Part shown: positions 1 through 8,219 of the stretch, one piece after another
Numbering within the stretch: the first letter of the stretch is position 1
Layout: every line of letters starts with the position of its first letter
The notes under the pieces: model-generated
Seen by the model: only the letters and a program-made list of their open reading frames with translations
Database searches by the model: none
What the model was told of the DNA's origin: nothing
Made by a program: the position numbers and the translations under genes
Source of the DNA: Saccoglossus kowalevskii
Taxonomy: Eukaryota > Hemichordata > Enteropneusta > Harrimaniidae
NCBI RefSeq assembly: GCF_000003605.2
Contig: NW_003156734.1
Coordinates: 197,085 to 219,415, forward strand
DNA length: 22,331 nucleotides
Direction of reading: 5' to 3'

Positions 1-253
1 GCTCTGAAATGGCATTTATTTTGTGAGCCCTAAAATGGCATTTATTTTGTAAAAAAGCCCTAAAATGGCATTTATTTTGTGAGCTCTGAAATGGCATTTA
101 TTTTGTGAGCTCTGAAATGGCATTTATTTTGTGAGCTCTGAAATGGCATTCATTTCGTAAGCCCTAAAATGGCATTTATTTTGTGAGCTCTGAAATGGCA
201 TTTATTTTGTGAGCTCTGAAATGGCATTTATTTTGTGAGCTCTGAAATGGCAT
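1..253. repeat. 26-bp minisatellite (about 9.5 copies, open at the left edge)
   Basis: Head-to-tail units of about 26 bp built on the core AAATGGCATTTATTTTGTGA fill the start of the window, and the array probably continues to the left. Two variants alternate: units opening GCTCTG and units opening GCCCTA. One unit has an A-run expansion (near 51-57) and one carries CATTCATTTCG instead of CATTTATTTTG. The period is not a multiple of three and frames are closed, so it is not coding. Because gene A exons 1 and 2 lie just to the right on the minus strand and exon 3 must lie left of position 1, the array is inferred to sit in intron 2 of that gene. Confidence 0.95.
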
Positions 254-445
254 TCAATCGGCCATCCTGAATTGAATTGTGTAATAAAAGCAAGTGCATG
301 CATGTATGATTGACATGATGTACAGAATAACGCAAAATGTCTAGTTTGAAGAGGATCAGTCCAGGAATGTCCAAGATACTGATGTAGACCAACAGACAAA
401 TTAACAGTTATCAGAAAGGACGCAATATTAATCATGATGACATAC

Positions 446-502
446 CAAGCAGTTGTTCTTCTTGTACCCACATAAGCACCCTATAATTCCAGTCACTATC
501 AC
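446..502 (-). CDS. gene A exon 2 (TM2)
   Basis: A 57-nt exon with acceptor TTTGCAG just upstream (plus-strand 503-509) and donor GTATGT at 445-440. The 19 codons VIVTGIIGCLCGYKKNNCL complete the second membrane helix and end in a Lys-Lys/Asn-Asn-Cys turn. The counterpart exon in gene B has the same length and phase but differs at about 14 of 57 bases, so it supports the gene model by conservation. Confidence 0.72.
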
Positions 503-1668
503 CTGCAAATGAAATGTCAAAAATATTATATGGAAGATTAAGATAATCAGACAAACACAAGAACAAAATTATGAGTGGGTTTGCTTGCCATGCAAAAAAT
601 TACCTTCTTTGGCACAATTTCATAAGAATCCATGTTTTTTCATAAAAAATAAATAACCCACAAAATTAACGAATATGATGATATATTTTTATAGTCATTT
701 ATGACATATAATGAATTAAAAAGTACTAAAGAATAAAATAATTTGGCAGTAGATTTTTGACACTTTAGTTAATTTAGAATTCTGTTAATATATGCGTGGA
801 TTTGAATTCACTGAAATAGCATGTAGCTATTCTAACGTGTATATTTGTACAGCATACTGCAGGGGTTTCGTTGAGAGCTGGCCACTAGCCATTTGGCCTG
901 CTATAAGCCCAAATTGGCCATCTACTCTCTGCCCTCTCGACCGTCTATCCAGTCTTGCTGCAGCACTTCGCACTGCTGAGAGCCTTTTTATTTAATTTTT
1001 TGGCCTGTTGTTACAGGATGATGGCCTGGTATTAAATGCATTTGTGAAACACCTGAATACTGTCAAACATTATTTTTTCTGGCATTTATTTTCACTATTT
1101 GGCAAACAATCAATGAGTTCTGTGGTTATTCTTCATGTTCAAGTGCATTCAAGTTAGAGGATTTCACATGTGAGAAAAAATAGCATAATTAAAACGTAGT
1201 GAACAATTAATGCCTTTACAGTGATAATTTTATTAATAGATATAGATATTTTAAAATTGAAACACATTGAGATTGAAAAACTATCAAAATGCAAAACAAG
1301 GTTTGGAGTCACAAAAATGGGATGAAACAGGATGAGACTGCAGACGCTTGGATACACACATTACATTGTATATCCATCTTCAAAGCCATTCTAAACATAC
1401 CTCAATGTGTGTATCGATTGATACAGTAGCCAGAAGAAAATAATGCTATACTTACAAAAATTCCTGTCCAGATGCCAGTACCGGAATATGACACACCTGA
1501 ATTACATTCCATAGCAAGAGTCACACTGCAAAATATTATAGCCAATGTACCGGAAATAATCTGAACGATACCAAAGGCAGTGATTGTTTTATGTGCTAAT
1601 CCTTTCCTCACTCCCCGCTGTTGTGCCGTTGGTGCTGGCTGCTGGACTATTTGTACAGGCTGCTGCAT
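446..1668 (-). CDS. MS4A-like four-pass membrane protein, gene A (5' part: exons 1-2, rest outside window)
   Basis: This is the 5' part of a minus-strand gene: exon 1 (1668-1456, 71 codons from ATG) and exon 2 (502-446, 19 codons), separated by a 953-nt GT-AG intron. The cytosolic N-terminus is Gln/Pro-rich (MQQPVQIVQQPAP). TM1 follows at about residues 31-53, then a short loop SYSGTGIWTGIF, then TM2 running into GYKKNNCL. The Gly-x-x-x-Trp loop, hydrophobic second helix and basic GYKK stop are typical of the MS4A/CD20-like family. That family comprises small four-helix plasma-membrane or endomembrane proteins with both termini cytosolic, linked in vertebrates to immune signalling and chemosensation; the role here is unknown. 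Frame and splice phases (0/0) are intact. Exons 3 onward are not in the window. An in-frame stop follows the exon 2 donor GTATGT, which supports splicing there. Family call is by motif recognition only. Confidence 0.72.
503..1455 (-). other. gene A intron 1
   Basis: AT-rich intron between exons 1 and 2. It begins GTAAGT and ends CATTTGCAG on the minus strand. A short less AT-rich plus-strand stretch (about 860-980) is open for 67 codons, but I recognise nothing in it. It has no visible similarity to the equivalent gene B intron, in contrast to the near-identical flanking exon 1. Confidence 0.65.
1456..1668 (-). CDS. gene A exon 1 (N-terminus, TM1, intact frame)
   Basis: The ATG is at 1668-1666 and the donor GTAAGT begins at 1455, leaving 213 nt in phase 0. 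It encodes the Gln/Pro-rich leader, a short basic patch (RGVRKG), TM1 (about FGIVQIISGTLAIIFCSVTL) and the start of the first loop up to GTGIWTGIF. It is about 97% identical to gene B exon 1, with five clear substitutions, but keeps the 4 nt missing there. The upstream flank also matches the B copy to about 1742. Confidence 0.8.
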
Positions 1669-1699
1669 TTTGATAACACGTGAAGCTGCTGCTTACAGT

Positions 1700-2060
1700 C
1701 TAAATATATTAAGAGATGAAAATATACAATCATTAGCTTACACTAGCACAGTATACACAACAGTCCAGGCATAACATACTAGTAACTTTCAAGCTGCTTT
1801 TTCATAAAAACTTATAATTTACTACATGGAAACTAATAATTAGTTAACAAAAAAAATAAAAGATTTCTTGAATTTTCGGCGATAGCTACGTTGATTTGAA
1901 CCAAAATGTTATCGGCAAGACTCAGAATGCGACAGTGACAGCTACTGAAACGTAATTGACGGCAAATGAACACGTCAAACAAAAAAGACTTTTTCCAGCC
2001 GTAGCGTAAAATCGAGGCACATACCATTTTGACTCTTGAGGGGAATGGAAATCAGTTGAT
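1700..2060 (-). promoter_or_regulatory. possible 5' UTR intron and first exon of gene A
   Basis: Upstream of the gene A ATG, an acceptor-like TATATTTAG ends at 1700 on the minus strand. Further upstream, CAAAATG is followed by GTATGTG, a good donor with exon edge at 2025. Together these could be an untranslated first exon spliced at 1699. No core promoter element is certain. The acceptor-like site is also present upstream of gene B, but the putative first exon is not duplicated there. Inference only. Confidence 0.2.
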
Positions 2061-2633
2061 TTGAGAGTGTAACAATAAGCGAGAGAGTAAATCGTTTTTA
2101 TACTACGAAAAAATGAAGACCTTGAACGTACTTTTTGGACTTTAGTACAATGTCATTTTTGTTTGATTACCTAACGTTTTTAGGTTCATGTGCTGTAGGT
2201 TACAGAGCACATACCTAAGCGACCGTCCCTCAGCAAATAATGAAGCAAAGGCATTTGCGATGTCAAAATCGCAAAACTGTCCCTTTTTACGCAAACTGGA
2301 AAGTTCGAATTACTAAACAAAGTACAGGACGACGAAGCTTAGATATCCAGAAACCAAAACATACCAAAAATTATATCTCAAAAGTGAATATTGGTGGTGT
2401 ATTTTAAGTCTAACCGGTCCATAAGTTGGAATTCGTTAGTACTCTAAATATCCAAATATATTTTAGTACGTAAGGTAGAAAACATACATGTACTATATCT
2501 TCTTTGTGCCACGTTTGAATACAATTGATTGATGTATAGGTTAAGTAGGCAGAAATATAATTTTTGGACTAAAAATTGTCTTTAAACGACCTTTTCTACA
2601 TATATTTTTTGTGGAATGCACATACAAATTCTA
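1743..2633. other. intergenic AT-rich stretch between gene A and a TIR element
   Basis: Apart from the tentative 5' UTR exon edge near 2025, I see no coding or structured features here. Both strands are stop-rich. Confidence 0.5.
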
Positions 2634-3588
2634 AGGGATTGGTCAGTTACCTCGGCCTAGGGGGGGGTCGGTGGATCAGTAGGGGGGGTTACCCTGTTTT
2701 TGGTTGTGCGAATAGGGGGGTCACCCTGTTTTTGATATCATGTTTTCCAGAATTCACACGCGCTCATGTATATATTTATAAAAAAATTATTTTAGAACAA
2801 ACGATAAAAAAGTTAATCGTACAAATGTGTTCTTAATATTAACTATTACCTATATTGATGCAAACAGTTTTATAGGTTAAATATTTTGAGGTTAAAGTTG
2901 CCAAATAACTAACAGATTATGCAATGCGGCTAGAACCCCAAGTATACAGTTAAGTTTTAAACACATGCCAAGTCCATGTGCTGCTGATATCAGATTATTT
3001 TATTTAAATCTGTAGTCACTCACCATTGTATAAGATATTTACTGGATTTATTCAATTATAACAGGAGACAGAAAGACAACACAGCAATTAGTACAAAGAG
3101 CAGTGACAGTTTTTGTTCAGCAAGTCAAAAAAGTTAAATTTGTGAAAATGCTGATATATAAATTCAAATATAAGGGCATATATCAAGTGAGTACTCCACA
3201 GCTTTGCTTTTATTTACTATCTTTAGCAACATAGATTTCCCTCCTTCCTGCAGCCTTTTCTGTAATCATTTTTTGGCTTCATGCTTCCCCTCCCCTCCTA
3301 AGGTCTATTAAATGCAAATGCTAAAAATTATGTCAAACCATATTTTCAATGCACATATAATACATTTTGTAATCATGTCAGAGCCAAAACTGTTAATGTT
3401 TCTTTGTTTTTTTAGGGGGGGTCAGCATGTTTTAAGTTTTAAAATGTAATGTTTGGGGTGGGGGTGGGGGTGGGGGGTGTTGGGTCACCCACTTTTTTTT
3501 AGTTGATAGGGGGTGGGTCAACTGAGATTTACAGCTGGCAAAATGGAATCTGCCGACCCCCCTAGGCCGAAGTAACTGACCAATCCCT
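2634..3588. mobile_element. 955-bp non-autonomous DNA element with 36-bp TIRs
   Basis: The left end starts AGGGATTGGTCAGTTAC (2634-2671). Its reverse complement closes the element at 3553-3588 (GTAACTGACCAATCCCT), with one substitution and a two-base G-run length difference over 36 positions. Internally there are several diverged copies of a short GGGGG-T(C/T)A-CCCTGTTTTT motif (near 2684, 2714 and 3415) and a perfect four-run G tract at 3455-3477. There is no transposase ORF. The target-site duplication is not clear; both flanks contain ACATACAAATT-like sequence, which may be chance. Most likely a MITE-like derivative of a cut-and-paste transposon, superfamily not assignable. Confidence 0.8.
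3455..3477 (+). other. G-quadruplex motif
   Basis: Four G runs of 4, 5, 5 and 6 separated by single T loops, followed by further GGG at 3482-3484. This meets the strictest G4 criteria (runs of at least 4, loops of 1). It lies inside the TIR element, and the long proline run in the opposite-strand frame is a translation artefact of this tract. Confidence 0.85.
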
Positions 3589-3899
3589 AAGCAAATACAA
3601 ATACATACAAATTTTGCCACCCTAAGTGGTACAGAAAAACATTGAGATATTTGGAAAAAAACAAAACATTTCTAGTGTGTATTTCGATGTTTTGCTGTTT
3701 CCATGACACACACGTACTCCGTGGCAACACTGACAGATATATCAACTTTAACCTGCTGGACACGTAACTACTGGCCTACATGGACGTCATCGTTTCTGGG
3801 TATACTGCATTGCGTATGTAAACAAGGCCCAAGTATAAGGAAATGCTACAACGAACGTTGCCTTGGTAAAATAACTCCGTCGCCACTAATAGATTAAAT

Positions 3900-4275
3900 C
3901 ACTGACTTTATAGCTTACCTTAAACACAATGTACGAAAATTCAAACCGAAATCTGGTACAAATTTACTGTAAGTTGCTTTTTTTAGTGACGATGCGTCAA
4001 CAATTACCACCTTAGTACGAGTAGTTACTTTTGCTTTTTATAACAGTGACGTCACCAGAGCCCTTAACTTATTCTTATTTGTCAATATTCTTCCACCCAC
4101 TTTGTGAGCACGCCACCAACGGTAAACTAGCATGTGCTTTTGAGAGAGAGGTGATTTTTAAACTGTTCTCAGCGAGTTACGTGGCCCATTTAAAGGATAT
4201 GAGCGATATTTAAGCATATTTGGTAATATAAAACCTGTATTATTAGCATATCTGATGACATAATTACCGAGTGAA
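3900..4275 (+). repeat. dispersed repeat, copy 1
   Basis: Shares a colinear, diverged alignment with about 13,870-14,150. Shared anchors include GATGCGTCAACAA / TATGCGTCAACAA, GTCACCAGAGCCCTTAACTT / GTCACCAGACCCCTTAACTT, TCTTATTTGT, GAGCACGCC / GAGTGCACC, and a terminal GA(C)ATAATTAC. Identity is high around the CACCAGA core and low elsewhere. No TIRs or coding frame were found. The copy contains a perfect TGACGTCA palindrome at 4047-4054, which the second copy lacks. Confidence 0.65.
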
Positions 4276-4590
4276 GATGTTAAACATGTAACTATGGCAA
4301 TATATATATTTTTACACAAAGTTGAGATACCGGGCAAAGATATACATGGGAGTATACTATATCATCGTATATTTTTCGTGCAGGGGATTAAGTTCAGGAG
4401 CTTCCGGTGAACTCTGTTTTCAAAGTCCCTCTCTATTATATTTATTCAAGACACCGACAGGTTACTACAATTACGACACTCGCGAAAATACAAAAATAAA
4501 ATATGGAATAAATACAATCACAGTGCCATTATCTTTATCATAAAAAAACATCAGAGCATAAACGCTTAATTTGTAGGTAAAAAAGACAAA

Positions 4591-4911
4591 ATGCGCATGA
4601 AAATTGAATTTTTATATAAAGTAAAAAGAATAAATAATGTTAGACATTTAGGATTAAAAGACGCCAGGAAGCTTTTCCGAGACTCGAGTGCTGATAGAAA
4701 AAATGATTGCATAAAGCAGCGTAATCAGATGATGCATACGAAGTTGAATTATGGTAGCTTAGAAATTTCACAAATTTCCCTTGGACCCGATCTTGTTGAT
4801 CAGATAGATTTGATGCGGCTACCAGATTTGGGAACAATTTTCCAGTTGGCTTCTGAATTACCTGCATGGTCGCTTGATCAATTAAGCCAAGCAAGTTCTG
4901 AATGCCTTTGA
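4591..4911 (+). CDS. unrecognised 106-codon ORF, doubtful
   Basis: An ATG-started open frame stands in a locally less AT-rich patch. The product is hydrophilic with a basic N-terminal half (RKNDCIKQRNQ) and an acidic/hydrophobic C-terminal half (LPDLGTIFQLASELPAW), without membrane segments or a signal peptide. A TTTGTAG acceptor-like site lies about 18 bp before the ATG. An 84-codon frame on the opposite strand covers the same patch, so the patch may instead be an antisense fragment of a decayed element. I do not recognise either protein. Confidence 0.2.
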   Translation: MRMKIEFLYKVKRINNVRHLGLKDARKLFRDSSADRKNDCIKQRNQMMHTKLNYGSLEISQISLGPDLVDQIDLMRLPDLGTIFQLASELPAWSLDQLSQASSECL

Positions 4912-7106
4912 TACAAACACGTGCATATATTAACGGCCGAATTTAATTTGGTTGTAAGAGATCTTTTACTTGGAAAACACCTTCAATTATATCGCCGTCA
5001 ATTTAGTAGTTGAGAAAATTGTCGCACGTTTCTTAGTGAAAAAAACAGACAAAAAATTAATTAAAAATAAAATTGATCGAATGAAAAAAATAAAGTATGT
5101 GCTTATCTATGCCATGATTTACTGTTTATGTACAACGTTTGAAGTTAACTGCTCAAATCATTACTAGATATGTTCTTGAATAGACATTTCAAAATCATCA
5201 CATGACCGTCTGTTGGCCAACTTATGCCTAATTTACAAATCGGAGTGAGTAATGGGTAATCCTTACACCAAATCTGGAAAATCGGACAACACATGCTCGA
5301 GACCTAGTTTTGGACACGTCAAAATACACAATCTTAGTGCTTGCAGTCAGATATCTTTGATTGAACGATATTACATTCCATTACACCATGATGCACTGTT
5401 TATGTTTAAAGTTCGAAGCAAACTATTCAAGGTATGTTCGGGGTAATAAGTCTAAAATATAATTTGTCAAAAACTGAACCATGTTTGAACAAAATACACC
5501 AGAAAGGAAGACAGAGAATAAACAAGCCTTTAAAATAGCTTATCTCTCAAATTGGCGCTCAGTAACGATTATTATAGCGATTCATAATAAAAAATGTACC
5601 CCAGTCAGCCAATCAGATTACTACAAACATTATAAAATGGAACGCAATTTACGCGAATGACTTCAAAATTATAATGCAGAAAAACCCTTTTTAGTACAAA
5701 CTTCTCTTGTTCAATTCGGGTACATGCCAAATATAATTTATGTTTTATGGTAGCCACACATACATCGTAAAATATAAAATAACCGCCATCCCACTGTGGT
5801 ATATGTTCCATCAGTGCTATAGTACTAGTACCCTAGAAACTCGCCCATTAATGACACAAGCTGTGTTAGGCAAATTAATTCATGCAAATCAAACCAACAT
5901 AAAATGACAACAACAAAAAACATTTATGGGTATCATCATTTGTCATCATACTGCAATTATGGATTATAATAAAACAAGCAATAAAAACTACGGTTTCATA
6001 TAAAAGTACGGCTTACAACAATGTGATCATGTCTTTGCCGTATTTTCGCTATTAGGTCAATACAAAAACAGGGATTTGAAATTTATTTTTTATTATTATG
6101 TTTTTGCTAGAAGATCGTTTATAGACTAAAGTTGTAAAATATTACATGTATGTATGCTATACCGTTAGGTACTATTAATTGCGTATTATAATCAAGTAAA
6201 GCGAAAATAACAATACACATCGATCTTAGTACAACAGTTGTATAGAGAAATCGACAGTCATCAACAAAGCAAATGACAAGTAGAGTACACTACACAGTCA
6301 AAGTATGTACAAAGAAAATTATAACGTTGGTGGAATGCTCATAGGCTATGCATGAACTAAACTTGTCAATTTTCATCAAAATATTGGTAGGTAGGGTTGC
6401 CGGAGATTTGAAGTTTATTTTATGAGACTTGTTTTATTTCGCCCAAATAATAAATATGAATTTTACTTTTTTTATTATTTTACCACCACAGCACAGAGCA
6501 TATGTTCTTATTTTATTACATCACCTGATGGTTGTATGGCTCGTGGTCTATGTATCATTCTTTCATTTGAACATGTTTTTAATGCATCAAGTGTTTCACT
6601 TTGATCAATTATCTGGGTATGTAGTTATAAAAACAAATCATCTCCTGATATCAGTTTTTCAAAAACATTTTGATAAAGATACTTGATCTTTCCAATGGTT
6701 AAACGAACATAATTTATTAATGTTTTGATTAAAATTGACAACAATTGTTATACATGTAATATCAAATACTACAGATAGCTATTAATATGTATTCTGTGAG
6801 AACAGTCCACTCAGACAGCCTTCTATGTTATATAAATATAATATATTCCTTATGCACTTAGCTGTGACAAGTTATAGTAAATACAAGGCATTGATAATTT
6901 GCAAAACAGATCGATATTTGTATCATAATGGATATTGACACCTCGCTATGGAATTGAAAGAATATACATTGATTGTACAACATTAGTATATATATTAGCA
7001 CTATAAAGAACACACTTTCAGAAAAAAACGGCATAGTAACTAGTCATATGCACTCTAAAAATGTACATGCAAATTAACACAGAAATGATACAGGGCATTC
7101 AATCAC
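4912..7106. other. 2.2-kb AT-rich intergenic stretch
   Basis: Between the doubtful ORF and the next TIR element there are only short random open frames (for example 5252-5446 and 6429-6686), none with recognisable motifs or splice-consistent partners. I see no tandem repeats or hairpins of note. Confidence 0.5.
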
Positions 7107-7750
7107 GGCAATAAAACATTTCCCGTTCTCTGCGATATCCCGCGTTATGCATAAAATCGAAGACAAAAACACAACAAAGAAATGTCACAGCTTCGTACTA
7201 CGTCAAAACAATGAGGGAGATTCGACAAAATATTTTGGGGTATTCTATGTGCAACAATGTGCTATACACATTTAGTGAACTACGGGTATGTTATAATAGC
7301 ACATTCCCATCACACTCCGTTATACTATTGTTTCGAATCAACAACTATAGGGTGGAGAATATAAGCATATATTACAGGAATTTAATTAATAGATTATTTA
7401 CTTATTGTATTTAGCAGTGGCAATTTTGCAAGGCTTTAACCGTAAGGCACATCAGTGGTAATCACTTGATCGTGCCAATGACTGCAGCGATTTGCTGATC
7501 GCATGTTTACTCCGCCACGCCTTAGAATTTGACTTTTAATATTGTGAGTTTGAAACCTTTGTAAGAGGGAGAAGCAGGAGAGCGAGGGGTTACCTCAGCT
7601 GACAGCTTGTGTGAATAAAACTGAACTATCTGTAATGAACTAATATGTATTCATTTGGTTCGAATCTGGTATCTCTACGTCAGCGGCATCGGCCAAGCAA
7701 GACGAATTCCCCGCAAGATCTCACAGAGAACGGGAAATTATCTATTGCCA
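7107..7750. mobile_element. about 640-bp TIR element
   Basis: Inverted ends face each other: GGCAATA-AAACATTTCCCGTTCTCTG near 7107-7132 and CAGAGAACGGGAAATT-ATCTATTGCC near 7724-7749, extending inward as GCGATATCCCGCG versus CCCCGCAAGATC. The CAGAGAACGGGAAAT core is perfect. There is no transposase. The interior from about 7300 to 7500 matches 17,290-17,490, so this is a member of a dispersed family. No target-site duplication is evident. It ends about 240 bp downstream of the gene B stop codon. Confidence 0.65.
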
Positions 7751-7986
7751 ACGCCAAACATCGCAGTTCGAAGTGACATGTAGTGAACAATGCATGAGTC
7801 GAAACTCTGACATACAAGTTATATAATGAATACATACCGGTATATAAAGATACATAAATAAAAACACATAAGGCATTGAACTCTGGGTTACATTGTATAT
7901 TCTATGGAAACAACATCAATCAAATTAAGTGGTTCCACAATACGTAGGCCGTCAGCCAATATTCACTACATATAGATTATGTCGTT

Positions 7987-8219
7987 CTAGGCCACTGCAT
8001 TCGGAGTGCTGGAGTAGGATGGTGGACGAAATGATGCCTCCATGCCTAAGTCAGCATCTGCATTTTGTTGGCCTTGTGGTCCTAGTTGTTGTACAGCATA
8101 CGCTTGTTGCTGTGGCATTGGCTGTGGTTGAACATGTGCTTGTGCCATCATCAACGTCGGCTGTTGTTGTTGCTGATAGATATAACCAGGAACAACCATC
8201 GCAGGCTGGTGTTGTATAC
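7987..8219 (-). CDS. gene B exon 6 (C-terminal tail with PPxY, stop codon)
   Basis: Acceptor TAATTCCAG precedes 8219 and the stop TAG is at 7989-7987. It encodes about 76 residues rich in Gln and Pro, with a QQQQQP run and a terminal FRPPSYSSTP segment. PPSY fits the PPxY consensus bound by WW domains (for example of NEDD4-type ubiquitin ligases), suggesting regulated trafficking, which is inference. No convincing AATAAA lies immediately downstream. The 117-codon plus-strand frame here is its antisense shadow. Confidence 0.78.

Noticed and set aside
202-471. 89-codon minus-strand ORF with a membrane-like stretch
   Set aside because: It reads exon 2 of gene A in the wrong frame, crosses the GTATGT donor and ends in the minisatellite.
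3432-3620. Proline-rich minus-strand ORF
   Set aside because: The proline run is the complement of the G-quadruplex tract and the frame crosses the right TIR of a mobile element.
6422-6686. Overlapping plus-strand ORFs of 60 and 85 codons
   Set aside because: Phe/Tyr/Leu-rich translations of AT-rich DNA in two frames of the same stretch, with no family features.
7657-7668. tRNA-like B box (GGTTCGAATCT), possible SINE
   Set aside because: No A box at the right distance, no cloverleaf and no A-rich tail; it lies inside the 7107-7750 TIR element.
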